NCBI GenBank assembly: GCA_002716125.1
Contig: PAZH01000020.1
Span: 60,633 to 107,762, forward strand
DNA from: Rhodospirillaceae bacterium
Lineage (GTDB): Bacteria; Pseudomonadota; Alphaproteobacteria; UBA8366
Direction: 5' to 3'
DNA length: 47,130 bases
Part shown: positions 34,460-43,825 of the stretch, one piece after another
Numbering within the stretch: position 1 is the stretch's first letter
Layout: each line of letters opens with the position of its first letter
Notes under the pieces: model-generated
The model's database searches: none
What the model was told of the DNA's origin: nothing
The model's input: the letters and a program-made list of their open reading frames with translations, nothing else
Position numbers and translations under genes: made by a program

Positions 34460-34530
34460 TCCCTATCTCTTGCCGCATTCAGGGGCCGGTGATAGCTTCC
34501 GCCGCGTCCCGACAAGCCCCGGAGAGAAAC

Positions 34531-34818
34531 ATGGCCCTCGATCAGGAAACCGTGCGCCGAATCGCCACCTTGGCACGCGTCAAAGTGCCGGAAGAGAATC
34601 TCGAACCGTTGGCGGGCGAGCTGAACAATATTCTCGGTTGGATCGAGCAGTTATCCGAGGTCGATACCGATGACGTCCAGCCCATGACGTCGGTTGTCGA
34701 AACCGTAGCGCCGCAGCGCGCCGACGTTGTTACCGATGGTGGCGCCCCGGATAAAGTTTTGCGGAACGCACCCCAGGCCGAGGGCGCCTTTTACACTGTT
34801 CCGAAAGTCGTCGAATGA
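34531..34818 (+). CDS. gatC: Asp/Glu-tRNA amidotransferase subunit C
   Basis: 95 residues from ATG 34531, with GGAGAG 4-9 bases upstream. The family pattern is clear: [12 protein letters not shown], then [19 protein letters not shown], and the C-terminal PQRADVV and VPKVVE, which lies between GatA and GatB. It overlaps gatA by 4 bases (ATGA), giving the standard gatC-gatA-gatB order of alphaproteobacteria. The complex corrects Glu-tRNA(Gln) or Asp-tRNA(Asn) by transamidation. Confidence 0.97.
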   Translation: MALDQETVRRIATLARVKVPEENLEPLAGELNNILGWIEQLSEVDTDDVQPMTSVVETVAPQRADVVTDGGAPDKVLRNAPQAEGAFYTVPKVVE

Positions 34819-36299
34819 ACAGCGAACTTTTAAGGCTCACGCTCGCCGAAGCGCGCAACAAGCTCCGCAGCAAGGAAATCGGCGCCGTCGAGCTCACCGA
34901 ATCCTATATCGAAGCCGTCGAGGCGCTGCGCCCCCTAAACGCGTTCATTACAGAGACGCCTGAACAAGCGATGGACATGGCGAAGCGGTCGGAGGCCCGG
35001 TTGGCGTCGGGCGAGGCCGGCGCGATGGAAGGCATACCCATCGGCATGAAAGACCTCTTTTGTACCGAAGGGATTCTGACAACCGCCGCGAGCCATATCC
35101 TCGACGGCTTTTCGCCGGCCTACGAATCCACCGTCAGTGCAAATTTATGGAACGCGGGCGCGGTAATGCTCGGGAAAACGAACCTGGACGAATTCGCGAT
35201 GGGTTCGTCGAATATGACGAGCCACTACGGCGCCGTCGAGAACCCGTGGCGTACCAGCGCAACCGACAATAAGAAATACGTTCCTGGTGGTTCCTCCGGC
35301 GGCTCCGCGTCGATCGTCGCCGCCCATGGCGCGATCGCAGCAACCGGTACCGATACCGGCGGTTCGATCCGGCAACCGGCGTCCTTCTGCGGCATCGTCG
35401 GCATGAAACCGACCTATGGCAGATGCTCGCGTTGGGGCGTGGTCGCCTTTGCGTCATCGCTGGACCAAGCGGGTCCGCTGACGCGAACCGTCCGTGACGC
35501 CGCCATCATGTTAGGCGCAATGGCCGGACACGACCCCAAAGACTCGACCAGCGTCGATGTTCCGGTCCCCGACTACGAAGCAGCGCTGGGCGGAGACCTG
35601 CGCGGCAAACGTATCGGCGTGCCGAAAGAATATCGGATCGACGGGACACCGATCGAGATCGAAAATCTTTGGAACGAAGGCGTCGAATGGCTAAAAGCTG
35701 CAGGTGCTGAAATTGTCGATATCAGCCTGCCCCACACGAAGTACGCATTGCCCGCTTACTACATCGTTGCGCCGGCTGAGGCATCGTCCAATCTCGCGCG
35801 CTACGATGGCGTTCGCTATGGCTTACGAGAGGACGGGGATACGCTGCAGGAGATGTATGAGAATACCCGCGGCGCCGGCTTTGGCGAAGAAGTCCAGCGC
35901 CGCGTTATGATCGGAACCTACGTTCTGTCCGCCGGATACTACGACGCCTACTACCTCAAAGCTCAGAAAGTGCGCACGCGGATCGCCGACGACTTCCGCA
36001 ACGCCTGGGAGAAAGTCGATGCGATTTTGACGCCGACAACGCCGAGCGCTGCGTTCGCGCAAGGTGAGAAAATGGACGACCCCATCGCGATGTATCTGAA
36101 CGACGTTCTCACCGTTCCGGCCTCCATGGCAGGACTACCGGCAATCTCGGTGCCGGCCGGTCTATCCAGAGACGGGCTCCCATTGGGCTTACATGTCATC
36201 GGCAAACCCTTTGACGAAGAAACGGTTTTCCTGGTGGGTCAGCACCTCGAAGACGCCGCCCAATTCAGCGGGCAGCCGCAAACGTTGGCGGGGAGTTAG
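34815..36299 (+). CDS. gatA: Asp/Glu-tRNA amidotransferase subunit A
   Basis: 494 residues, normal GatA length. It provides ammonia by hydrolysing glutamine. The amidase-signature triad is visible: Lys in [13 protein letters not shown], cis-Ser and nucleophile Ser in [17 protein letters not shown] and [34 protein letters not shown] and [15 protein letters not shown] endings ([12 protein letters not shown]) match the family. It starts inside gatC and ends 3 bases before gatB. Confidence 0.97.
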   Translation: MNSELLRLTLAEARNKLRSKEIGAVELTESYIEAVEALRPLNAFITETPEQAMDMAKRSEARLASGEAGAMEGIPIGMKDLFCTEGILTTAASHILDGFSPAYESTVSANLWNAGAVMLGKTNLDEFAMGSSNMTSHYGAVENPWRTSATDNKKYVPGGSSGGSASIVAAHGAIAATGTDTGGSIRQPASFCGIVGMKPTYGRCSRWGVVAFASSLDQAGPLTRTVRDAAIMLGAMAGHDPKDSTSVDVPVPDYEAALGGDLRGKRIGVPKEYRIDGTPIEIENLWNEGVEWLKAAGAEIVDISLPHTKYALPAYYIVAPAEASSNLARYDGVRYGLREDGDTLQEMYENTRGAGFGEEVQRRVMIGTYVLSAGYYDAYYLKAQKVRTRIADDFRNAWEKVDAILTPTTPSAAFAQGEKMDDPIAMYLNDVLTVPASMAGLPAISVPAGLSRDGLPLGLHVIGKPFDEETVFLVGQHLEDAAQFSGQPQTLAGS

Positions 36300-36302
36300 A
36301 CA

Positions 36303-37757
36303 ATGGCGAACCTTTTAAAAGGCGCGACAGGCGACTGGGAAATGGTTATCGGTCTCGAAGTCCATGCACAGGTAACGTCTGAGGCGAAACTATTTTCCGG
36401 AGCACCCACCACATTCGGTGCCGAGCCCAACACTCAAGTCAGCCTCGTCGATGCCGCAATGCCGGGGATGCTGCCGGTCCTCAATGAGACCGCTGTCCGC
36501 CAAGCTGTCCGGACGGGATTGGCCATTAACGCCCAAATCAACAAGCGATCTATCTTCGCGCGGAAGAACTACTTCTACCCGGACTTACCGTTCGGCTATC
36601 AGATTTCTCAATACGAAGAACCGATAGTCGGCGAAGGAGAGATCGAAATAGACCTACCCGACGGCGAAGCAAAACGTATCGGTGTGGAACGGCTTCACTT
36701 GGAACAAGACGCTGGCAAGTCGATCCACGATCAACATCCGACAAAATCCTTCATCGACCTTAATCGAGCCGGTGTCGCCCTCATGGAGATCGTCTCGAGG
36801 CCCGACATGCGTTCTTCGGACGAAGCGGGTGCCTATGTCGAGAAATTGCGCGCCATTCTGCGCTGCATTGAATCTTGCGACGGCAACATGCAGGAAGGCT
36901 CACTCCGGGTCGATGCCAACGTTTCCGTACGCCATCCGGGTGATGAGCTCGGCACGCGGTGCGAAATCAAGAATGTGAATTCTATCCGTTTCCTAAAACA
37001 GGCGATCGAATACGAAGCGCGACGCCAGATCGAGATCATCGAAGATGGTGGTACGATCGATCAAGAAACGCGGCTGTTCGATCCGAACCGCGGTGAGACC
37101 CGGTCGATGCGCTCGAAAGAGGATGCACACGATTATCGGTATTTCCCGGATCCGGACCTGCTGCCGCTGGATTTAAAGCAAGAGTTTATCGAGGAACTGA
37201 AGGCGTCTCTCCCCGAACTTCCGGACGAACGGAAGCAGCGGTTTATCAGCGAATTTGAGCTCTCCACGTATGACGCAGGTGTTCTGGTCGCTGATCGGGA
37301 GACCGCTGAGTTTTTCGAAACATCGGCCACCGGTCGCGATGCAAAACAAGCCGCCAATTGGGTCACCGGCGACCTCTTCGGCCGCTTGAACAAGGCCGGT
37401 CTCTCGATATCGGAGAGTCCGGTCAGCGCGGACGCCTTAGGTGGTCTGCTCGATCTCTTGGCGGACGGCACGATCTCCAGCCGGATTGCGAAAGACGTTT
37501 TCGACGAAATGTTCGAATCGGGTAAAGACGCGGCCGCGATCGTTGACGAGAAAGGCCTGAAGCAAATTACCGATACGGGCGAGATCGAAGCCATCGTCGA
37601 CGCTGTAATCGAACGCGGTGCGGCGCAAGCCGAACAGTACCGCTCCGGAAACGAGAAGATCATCGGCTGGTTCGTCGGTCAGGTTATGAAAGAGACGCAA
37701 GGCAAAGCAAACCCACAAGCCGTCAACGAGTTGTTAAAAAAGAAGCTACAGAGTTAG
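36303..37757 (+). CDS. gatB: Asp/Glu-tRNA amidotransferase subunit B
   Basis: 484 residues with GatB signatures: [30 protein letters not shown] in pieces, [11 protein letters not shown], the metal-site region [36 protein letters not shown], and the C-terminal YqeY-like tail ending VNELLKKKL. It activates the misacylated tRNA with ATP and transfers ammonia. The tRNA-Gln in this window is a natural target of the complex. The operon probably ends here; the kinase gene 23 bases later could still be read from the same transcript. Confidence 0.97.
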   Translation: MANLLKGATGDWEMVIGLEVHAQVTSEAKLFSGAPTTFGAEPNTQVSLVDAAMPGMLPVLNETAVRQAVRTGLAINAQINKRSIFARKNYFYPDLPFGYQISQYEEPIVGEGEIEIDLPDGEAKRIGVERLHLEQDAGKSIHDQHPTKSFIDLNRAGVALMEIVSRPDMRSSDEAGAYVEKLRAILRCIESCDGNMQEGSLRVDANVSVRHPGDELGTRCEIKNVNSIRFLKQAIEYEARRQIEIIEDGGTIDQETRLFDPNRGETRSMRSKEDAHDYRYFPDPDLLPLDLKQEFIEELKASLPELPDERKQRFISEFELSTYDAGVLVADRETAEFFETSATGRDAKQAANWVTGDLFGRLNKAGLSISESPVSADALGGLLDLLADGTISSRIAKDVFDEMFESGKDAAAIVDEKGLKQITDTGEIEAIVDAVIERGAAQAEQYRSGNEKIIGWFVGQVMKETQGKANPQAVNELLKKKLQS

Positions 37758-37780
37758 CGAACTGCCTGACCGGTAAGGCA

Positions 37781-38860
37781 ATGTTGAATAGCGACCAAAA
37801 CGCGGACCCATCGTGGACGAACAACGAGCTTCCATTGCCTCGTTGGTTTTCGTATCCGGTCGCTTCCGTCCGGCGTTTCGGGATTTGGCCGACGATCGGG
37901 TATGGAACTCTATTTGCGATCGTGGCGTCTTCGGCACTTTGCCATCTCTATTATTATCTCGCGGATTTTACCCTCAGCTTGACGCCGATATTGCTGCCAA
38001 TCCTCGCACCGGCCCTCACTGCGCCGTTCATGCTCTATTTCTGCCTTCGTGTAATTGTCCTACTCGACGATGCCGCGAAAAGGATGAAAGCGCAGAATGA
38101 TGAGCTTTTGGATACAGTGACGTTTGCGCAGAACGAAGCAAAACGCGCTGAAGAAGCCGCTCAAGCCAAGGAACAGTTCATCGCGAATATGAATCACGAA
38201 CTCCGAACGCCTCTCAATGCCGTTCTCGGGTTCTCGGAAACAATCCGCGACGAACGGCTGGGTCCTCTCGGCAATCCGAAATATCAAGAATACGCGACGC
38301 ACATCCATGAAAGTGGCGGATATCTGCTTTCCCTCATCAATGACACCTTAGACATCGCGCGGATGGGTTCCGGCCATGTCGATCTTGAGCCGGCAGAGTA
38401 TCTTCTATCCGACATCATAGGTGAGAGCTTCGAACTCATAGAAAATGCAGCCAAGAACGGAAATGTCGTTCTAGAAAGGGAAAACGTCCCCGATAGCTTG
38501 ATGATCTACGGTGATCGCCGTGCGATAAAGCAAGTCGTCATAAATTTACTTTCCAATGCCGTTAAATTCTCCAAGGACGGAGATAAAGTCAGCGTTTCCG
38601 CCTATCGGAAGGCGGACGGCACTATCGAGGTTGTTGTTTCGGATTCGGGAATCGGCATCCCTGATACCGAGATAGAGAGTATTTTCGAACCCTTTGTGCG
38701 CTTGGATGAAAGTGCAACAGGGACCGGCTTGGGCCTACCGTTGGTGAAAGGTATTGTTGACCTACATGCCGGGTCCATTGAGATCGAAAGCGAAGTCGGA
38801 TCCGGAACCACAGTGCGGATTCTCTTCCCACCAAAACCGCCTGAAACCAAAACTTCATAA
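37781..38860 (+). CDS. Membrane sensor histidine kinase
   Basis: 359 residues. Two transmembrane helices lie at about 38-60 and 68-95, with almost no periplasmic loop, so signals are probably sensed in the membrane or cytoplasm. A coiled-coil signalling helix (about 96-135, rich in Glu/Ala/Lys) leads to the HisKA box NMNHELRTPLNAVLGFSE (His139). The ATPase domain has NLLSNAVKFS, DSGIGIP and GTGLGLPLVKG. There is no receiver domain and no response-regulator gene beside it, an orphan kinase. The region around GFSETIRDERLGPLGNPKY resembles the PleC/DivJ-like kinases of alphaproteobacteria. Confidence 0.92.
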   Translation: MLNSDQNADPSWTNNELPLPRWFSYPVASVRRFGIWPTIGYGTLFAIVASSALCHLYYYLADFTLSLTPILLPILAPALTAPFMLYFCLRVIVLLDDAAKRMKAQNDELLDTVTFAQNEAKRAEEAAQAKEQFIANMNHELRTPLNAVLGFSETIRDERLGPLGNPKYQEYATHIHESGGYLLSLINDTLDIARMGSGHVDLEPAEYLLSDIIGESFELIENAAKNGNVVLERENVPDSLMIYGDRRAIKQVVINLLSNAVKFSKDGDKVSVSAYRKADGTIEVVVSDSGIGIPDTEIESIFEPFVRLDESATGTGLGLPLVKGIVDLHAGSIEIESEVGSGTTVRILFPPKPPETKTS

Positions 38861-38993
38861 AGACGACCTCGCGCGTCGTTGCGGGCTGATCCTTCTAACG
38901 GCATGATGGCAGCTGGACGGTGCGTCTTTCACTCTGTCGACGAAAGCGCGACCGTATCAACGTTCGGTCGGACAGTGCGCGGGGCACAACAAA

Positions 38994-40223
38994 ATGTCGG
39001 CGCTTCGTACGTCAGCCGTCTTCCTCATCGCCACGGTTTGCAGCGCTCAAGCGTTTACGCAAATCGGGTCGTTTACATTCTCCGCCCTGCTACCCACCTT
39101 CTTCACGGAATGGGGGATTACGCATACGGAAGCGGGCTGGCTTTCCGGCATCATCTTCCTCGCTTACGCAATGTCGGTACCTTTTATTTTGCCCCTGACC
39201 GACCGTGTCGACCCGCGTCGGGTATACATATGCTTCGTCACGTTGACCTTTTTATCGCATCTCGGCATGGCGTTTATCGCAAACGAATTTTGGGGTGGAT
39301 TGCTCTTCCGGATGCTCGCCGGAATCGGCTGGGGCGGCACCTATATGGTGGGCTTGAAGGCGCTTGCCGATTTAATTGAAGGCCCCAAACAGTCACGTGC
39401 GGTGGCTTTCCACGCGGGCAGCATCGGCGCGGGCGGCGCGCTTTCCTTCCTTATCGCGGGGTACGCGGCGGAACACCTGGACTGGCAAACCGCCTTCATC
39501 ATCTCCGCCCTCGGTAGTTTTACGGCACTTATCATCATGATCACATGTGTGCCGAGCCGCAAACCACCACCGCAAACCGAGAAATCTCATCCATTCGAAT
39601 TCCTGCCTGTATTGAAGAACAAATCCGCCATGGCTTACGCCATCGGCTACTGTGTCCACACCTGGGAAATGTTTACGCTGCGGTCGTGGGTCGTCGCCTT
39701 TCTGGTATTTACCGCGGCGCAAGGCGATCAACCGAATTTCTTCATTCCGACCGTAATCGCCATGCTGATGGAACTGATCGGCACGATGATGAGTATCGTC
39801 GGCAACGAAATCGCGATCCGCATCGGCCGGCGACGCTGGATCTTTATCGTCATGATTGTTTCGATGATGTTCGCCGTCTTGATCGGCTTCAGCGCAGGCT
39901 TGGGGTATGGCGTCGCGGCAATGGTCTGTTTAACTTACAATGCGATAATCTACGCCGATTCATCGTCGCTTACCGCCGGCACCGTCGGCAATGCAGAGAC
40001 CGGCCGCCGCGGGGCGACACTTGCGGTCCATGCGATGCTCGGTTACGGCGGCGGGTTTGTCGGACCGTTGGTTCTCGGTGTCATCCTCGACACCCTCGGC
40101 GGCGAGACGGTGATGAACTGGGGCATCGCCTTCTCTCATGTCGCACTCATTATGCTGATAGGTCCGATCGTCCTTCGGATACTGAAACCGAACGACCTGC
40201 CAGGCGACCGCCCCAGCGGCTAA
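38994..40223 (+). CDS. Major facilitator superfamily (MFS) transporter
   Basis: 409 residues with about 12 predicted membrane helices. The first half carries the loop DRVDPRRVYICFV between helices 2 and 3, an MFS-A-like motif, and GGLLFRMLAGIGWGGTYMVG. The centre is the usual loop (PSRKPPPQTEKSHPFEFLPV). It is a membrane transporter for a small solute; the substrate is unknown. The stop overlaps that of the LysR gene on the other strand by 4 bases, and a LysR regulator next to a transporter often controls it, although here they converge. Confidence 0.88.
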   Translation: MSALRTSAVFLIATVCSAQAFTQIGSFTFSALLPTFFTEWGITHTEAGWLSGIIFLAYAMSVPFILPLTDRVDPRRVYICFVTLTFLSHLGMAFIANEFWGGLLFRMLAGIGWGGTYMVGLKALADLIEGPKQSRAVAFHAGSIGAGGALSFLIAGYAAEHLDWQTAFIISALGSFTALIIMITCVPSRKPPPQTEKSHPFEFLPVLKNKSAMAYAIGYCVHTWEMFTLRSWVVAFLVFTAAQGDQPNFFIPTVIAMLMELIGTMMSIVGNEIAIRIGRRRWIFIVMIVSMMFAVLIGFSAGLGYGVAAMVCLTYNAIIYADSSSLTAGTVGNAETGRRGATLAVHAMLGYGGGFVGPLVLGVILDTLGGETVMNWGIAFSHVALIMLIGPIVLRILKPNDLPGDRPSG

Positions 40224-41125
40224 ATTTCAGCAAACTCGCTGAAGAGCCAATCCCGGAAAACGCGCACTCTTGGCTGTTCCAGCGCACCCGGGCGGTACAC
40301 GGCGTAATACGCCATCTCCTCTGGGACAACCGAGTCGAAGAGACAAATCAATCGGCCCGCTCGCAGGTCGTCAACCGCAAGGGCTGTTTTTCCAATGGCG
40401 ACACCGGCGCCGGCCACGGCAGCGTTCAATACATCGGCCGATGTGCCGAAGCGAAGCCCCAAAGACGCGTCGACCCCTTCCACGCCATGCTGACGCAACC
40501 ACGTGTCCCAGTCGTATGTCGCGTCATCCGCTTCCGATGGCCCCATATCGTGCAACAGTGTGAAATCTCTCAGATCGCTTGGCGATCGCAACGGCCGTTC
40601 ACCGGAAAGCAAGAGTGGGCTACACATCGGTGCGACGGAATTGGAAACCAAACGTTCACTTTCAAGACCGGGGTAATCGCCATACCCGTTATGGATGGCA
40701 ATATCGACGTCTTCGCGACCGAAATCCGGTAGCGCGATATCCGAAGATAGACGGACATCGACATCAGGATGATTTTGTTTAAAGGCGGCCAGGCGTGGGA
40801 CAAGCCATTTCATCGCAACCGAGGGCGGGACCGACACCGTCTATGCGTTTTGTAGGAACCTGGATTGCAAACCGTCGACGGCCTGGCTGAACGAGGCGAG
40901 CCCCGCGCGAATGCCCGGCAACAACGCCTCGCCTGCTGCGGTCAAGGCCAGACCGCGGTGTAAACGTTCAAACAAGGAAACGCCGAGGCGCTTTTCAAGT
41001 TCCTTGATTTGATGGCTTACGGCCGAGGGCGTGACGTTTAATTCTTCGGCGGCGTGACTAAAGTTTAGGTGACGAGCCGCAGCTTCAAAGGTCAGCAACG
41101 AATTGAGCGGCGGTAAAAGGGCCAT
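40220..41125 (-). pseudogene. LysR-family transcriptional regulator split by one amber codon
   Basis: The winged-helix part (94 residues: LNSLLTFEAAARHLNFSHAA, NVTPSAVSHQIKELEKRLG) ends with RFLQNA and TAG at 40841-40843. Exactly in frame, the substrate-binding part continues TVSVPPSVAMKWLVPRL to the natural end. The missing residue is most likely Leu (TTG to TAG), as LTVSVxPS is the usual form in GcvA-type LysR proteins. The whole is 301 residues, normal for the family. A GTG just after the stop could restart the C-terminal half, but that part alone would not bind DNA. It diverges from the EamA gene, the usual arrangement for a LysR regulator and its target. Confidence 0.88.
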
Positions 41126-41254
41126 CGGTCATCATGCCTTGAGTTTTTCTCATATAAACTATGAGAGATTATCTTTTGAATAGCGAGTGTTTTCCATCTA
41201 TTTCCTGTTTGTCCGAAGGGGACAGAATTGAATCATCTTTAATGGAAAGCCGAC

Positions 41255-42172
41255 ATGGTCGCATTTTCCTGGCTTTGGATTCCGATCACCGTTTTCGCCG
41301 CTTTCGTGCAGAACATCCGGTCGGCCGCACAAAAGCACCTGACGTCCGAGTTAAATACGATCTCGGTAACGATGGTTCGGTTTCTGTTCGGACTTCCGTT
41401 CGGGCTTTTGTATTTGTGGTTCCTCAATACACGCCGAACGGAAACATTCCCCGATATCGGCTGGGATTTTATCGCTTACACGGCGACGGCCGGTGCGGGC
41501 CAAATTATCGCGACGGCGTTGTTGGTCTATCTGTTTTCGTTACGCAACTTTGCCGTCGGCACGGCATACGCGCGGACGGAAGCGTTCCTGACGGCGATTG
41601 TCGGCGCACTTTTCTTCGGCGAGGCCATCGTCATATACGGCTGGGGCGCGATTTTGATCAGCGTCTCCGGCGTGATTCTGATAACGGTCGCGAAAACCGG
41701 TATCAGAGGCGGCCAATTGCTGACCCTCCTCGCGGATAAATCCGCCTGGATCGGTATTGTTTGCGGGCTCTTTTTCGCCATCGCATCTCTGACGATGCGG
41801 AAGGCCACTCTCTTGCTCGGTATGGAAGACTTCCTCTTCCGCGCGGCGTTGACGATGATCTTCATGCTGACCATGCAAACGGTCGCAATTTGCCTCTTCG
41901 TCTTGGTCACCAATCCGGCGCAATATTTGATCGTCTGGCGAAATTTCAAAGTGTGTCTGCTCGTCGGCATCACCAGCGTCATGGGAACGATCGGCTGGGC
42001 TACAGCCTTCACACTTGAACAAGCCGCTTACGTAAAATCGCTGGCGCAAGTCGAATTCGTTTTCACACTGGCCGCATCTTATTGGTTCTTTAAAGAACGC
42101 TCCTCGCCAAAGGAGCTTTGCGGCATCGCGCTCGTCGTGCTTGGGATTATTTTGCTGGTGCTCTTCGGCTAA
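41255..42172 (+). CDS. EamA/DMT-family transporter
   Basis: 305 residues with about ten hydrophobic helices in two EamA repeats. The start MVAFSWLWIPI is preceded by GGAAAG. Family features include LTSELNTISVTMVRFLFGLPFG in pieces, TAYARTEAFLTAIVGALFFGE at the end of the first repeat, and SLAQVEFVFTLAASYWFFKE in the second. These exporters move amino acids, nucleotide sugars or other small metabolites. The divergent LysR gene (broken) would be the natural regulator. Its stop overlaps the SCO gene by 4 bases. Confidence 0.88.
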   Translation: MVAFSWLWIPITVFAAFVQNIRSAAQKHLTSELNTISVTMVRFLFGLPFGLLYLWFLNTRRTETFPDIGWDFIAYTATAGAGQIIATALLVYLFSLRNFAVGTAYARTEAFLTAIVGALFFGEAIVIYGWGAILISVSGVILITVAKTGIRGGQLLTLLADKSAWIGIVCGLFFAIASLTMRKATLLLGMEDFLFRAALTMIFMLTMQTVAICLFVLVTNPAQYLIVWRNFKVCLLVGITSVMGTIGWATAFTLEQAAYVKSLAQVEFVFTLAASYWFFKERSSPKELCGIALVVLGIILLVLFG

Positions 42173-42777
42173 GAAGCTTCGCCGCTGAGATATTTGTGCA
42201 GGACCGCCGTCATGCGTTCCGGCGTCGTATCATGAGGAAATAGCGTCACCAGGTTTCCGTCGGGCCCCATCAAAAAGATTATCGAGCTGTGACTCACGAG
42301 ATAATCTTCAGGCTCATATCCCTCGGGAACGACCTTCATCGCATGAATACGATAAGCGTCAGTGACCGCCTTTGTCTGCGCCTTGTCGTCCCGCAAGCCG
42401 ATCATGCGCGGATGAAAATTCGCCACATATTCTTTTAGAAACTCGCCCTTATCTCTTTTCGGGTCGACGGTAATGAAGACAGGCGTGACTTTGGCTTCCG
42501 CCGCAGCGTCCTTTGTTCCTAGAGATTCGAGGGCCGTTCCCATGACCTGCAGGTTCGTGGGACAAATATCCGGGCAATACGTGTAGCCGAAATAGATCAG
42601 CATATAGCGACCGCAAAAATTCTGGTCGGTGACCTGCTTACCCGCATGGTCGGACAGGGTGAACGGCCCGCCGATCGGGAAGGGGAAAGGCGAATCTTTT
42701 GCGGCCGCCGGACTCCCCGCAAGCAGTCCGGCGCACAATAAAATTCCGGCCAGACGTCGTCCAAATGACGTCATCAT
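42169..42777 (-). CDS. SCO1/SenC-family copper chaperone
   Basis: 202 residues. A signal peptide (about 1-26, LAGILLCAGLLAGSPAAA) exports it. The thioredoxin-like fold has the copper ligands C68-P-D-I-C72 in FGYTYCPDICP and a His in YLVSHSSIIFLMGPDG, the complete SCO triad. SCO proteins deliver Cu to the CuA site of cytochrome c oxidase or reduce its cysteines. It is the last gene of a three-gene minus-strand operon whose reading frames overlap by ATGA. The other two products also have CxxxC motifs. No oxidase gene is in the window. Confidence 0.93.
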   Translation of the reverse strand: MMTSFGRRLAGILLCAGLLAGSPAAAKDSPFPFPIGGPFTLSDHAGKQVTDQNFCGRYMLIYFGYTYCPDICPTNLQVMGTALESLGTKDAAAEAKVTPVFITVDPKRDKGEFLKEYVANFHPRMIGLRDDKAQTKAVTDAYRIHAMKVVPEGYEPEDYLVSHSSIIFLMGPDGNLVTLFPHDTTPERMTAVLHKYLSGEAS

Positions 42778-43292
42778 TCCTTCGGTTTCATTCCCGGCAC
42801 GCCCAGCACACCGTCTTTCGCAATCAGTTCTTGCACGGTCTTATCTTCCCAAATCCAACCGCTGCCGTCCTCGGCACCGTTGCGCTTCGCCCAATTCTTG
42901 GTGAACCAGTTCGCGCGGCTCCACTTCCCGTCGGGTGCCAGACGCTTAAACTGCAGCTGGAAGATATTCATCTTCGCATTGTGGATTTCGAGGCCATCCG
43001 CCGTGATCTTCTTGCCGCAGAATTGGATCAAATCGTCCACGCCTCCGACGAACGGATCGTTGTTCTTCACCACGGGCCAGAGCGTGCCGTCATCCTTCAA
43101 CAGGCCCAATTGACGTTTGCCATCACCGCAATTCGCCGGGCAATCGCCGCTCAACTCACAGAGAATATCGACGACTTTGGCGTCCCATCGCACGACTTTC
43201 TCGCCGGCGATCCCCCAACCATCGGCTGCTTGCGCCGTCGAGATACCAAAAAGGACCGTAAAGGCGGCGCCCAATGTCAAAAACTTCCTCAT
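42774..43292 (-). CDS. Secreted cysteine-motif protein (CPANC), possible copper-relay partner
   Basis: 172 residues with a signal peptide (cleavage near AQA-AD, residues 20-24). Cysteines at 45, 51, 55 and 92: LCELSGDCPANCGDGKRQLG holds the first three, including a CxxxC. The remainder looks beta-rich (LLKDDGTLWPVVKNND, then DGLEIHNAKMNIFQLQ), with a C-terminal basic/Trp part (WSRANWFTKNWAKRN, GSGWIWEDK). I do not recognise the family. Its sequence pattern (V-x-D, Cys, CxxxC, strands) resembles the neighbouring upstream gene, so the two may be distant paralogues. It overlaps both neighbours by 4 bases. Confidence 0.72.
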   Translation of the reverse strand: MRKFLTLGAAFTVLFGISTAQAADGWGIAGEKVVRWDAKVVDILCELSGDCPANCGDGKRQLGLLKDDGTLWPVVKNNDPFVGGVDDLIQFCGKKITADGLEIHNAKMNIFQLQFKRLAPDGKWSRANWFTKNWAKRNGAEDGSGWIWEDKTVQELIAKDGVLGVPGMKPKE

Positions 43293-43714
43293 GGCTGCAC
43301 CCCGTGTTCCTCGTGAGTCATATTTACGACACCCTTGTCGTCATGAACTTGCGTCACAATCAAATACTTCACACCGTCACGCTCATAGAGGTCGCCTTCG
43401 ACACTCACCTCGTGGCTCTGAATCTTTAAAATAGCCGGGTTCGCCACGCTGGTCGCGTCACCTTCCATCTTGAGGACCATATAGGTGTTGCCGTCATTCC
43501 CTTTGAGCGACACGGGAATACCGCCAACAGCGCACCAGATCGCGCAGCGATGATGTGCCGTACCAAGTGCATACATAATCTCCGTGATGTAACACCACGT
43601 ATCGATTATGTCTCCCGACACCTTAACCCGCTTCGGCGCAGCCGCATCCGCACCTCCCGCAAGGAGCAGTATCGAAGCAGCGATACCGATCGCCAGACCG
43701 CGTAATCGTCCCAT
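43289..43714 (-). CDS. Secreted cysteine-motif protein (CAIWC), possible copper-relay partner
   Basis: 141 residues from ATG 43714, which has AAGGA well spaced; an upstream GTG at 43729 is less likely. A signal peptide ends near GADA-AA. The core motif is DIIDTWCY (Cys41), then HHRCAIWC (His54, His55, Cys57, Cys61) followed by beta-strands (GIPVSLKGNDGNTYMVLK). Two His and three Cys close together suggest a metal or haem site. First gene of the operon with the SCO1-type chaperone. Family not recognised; the likeness to the next gene is by pattern only. Confidence 0.72.
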   Translation of the reverse strand: MGRLRGLAIGIAASILLLAGGADAAAPKRVKVSGDIIDTWCYITEIMYALGTAHHRCAIWCAVGGIPVSLKGNDGNTYMVLKMEGDATSVANPAILKIQSHEVSVEGDLYERDGVKYLIVTQVHDDKGVVNMTHEEHGVQP

Positions 43715-43811
43715 AATATCGTCCTTCACCCTTTACTAATCTGCCACGCACCATATCCAGGTACGCTCAACACATGAAGTCACATATGCGTCAATGACGC
43801 GAGAGGTCGTA

Positions 43812-43825
43812 ATGATCTATATCAA
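43812..43825 (-). promoter_or_regulatory. FNR/Anr-like box
   Basis: Read on the plus strand, ATGAT-CTAT-ATCAA matches the TTGAT-N4-ATCAA palindrome at nine of ten positions. It lies about 98-111 bp upstream of the first gene of the SCO1-type operon, and its end overlaps the stop of the TIM-barrel gene. The -10 at the expected distance is weak, so this is a candidate only. Confidence 0.4.

Noticed and set aside
37740..37785. Terminator after gatB (GCCT-loop-AGGC)
   Set aside because: The stem is only 4 bp and no T-run follows; it also overlaps the start of the next gene.
39545..40732. 395-codon open frame across the MFS and LysR genes
   Set aside because: It is Arg/His-rich and out of frame with the MFS protein, then antisense to LysR; both real genes have clear family motifs.
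40841..40843. UAG recoding (for example pyrrolysine) as an explanation for the in-frame amber codons
   Set aside because: TAG is the natural stop of several intact genes here (the FHA protein, the PP2C, the LLM oxidoreductase, gatB and the amidase), and one of the broken genes has TAA, so a reassigned codon does not fit.
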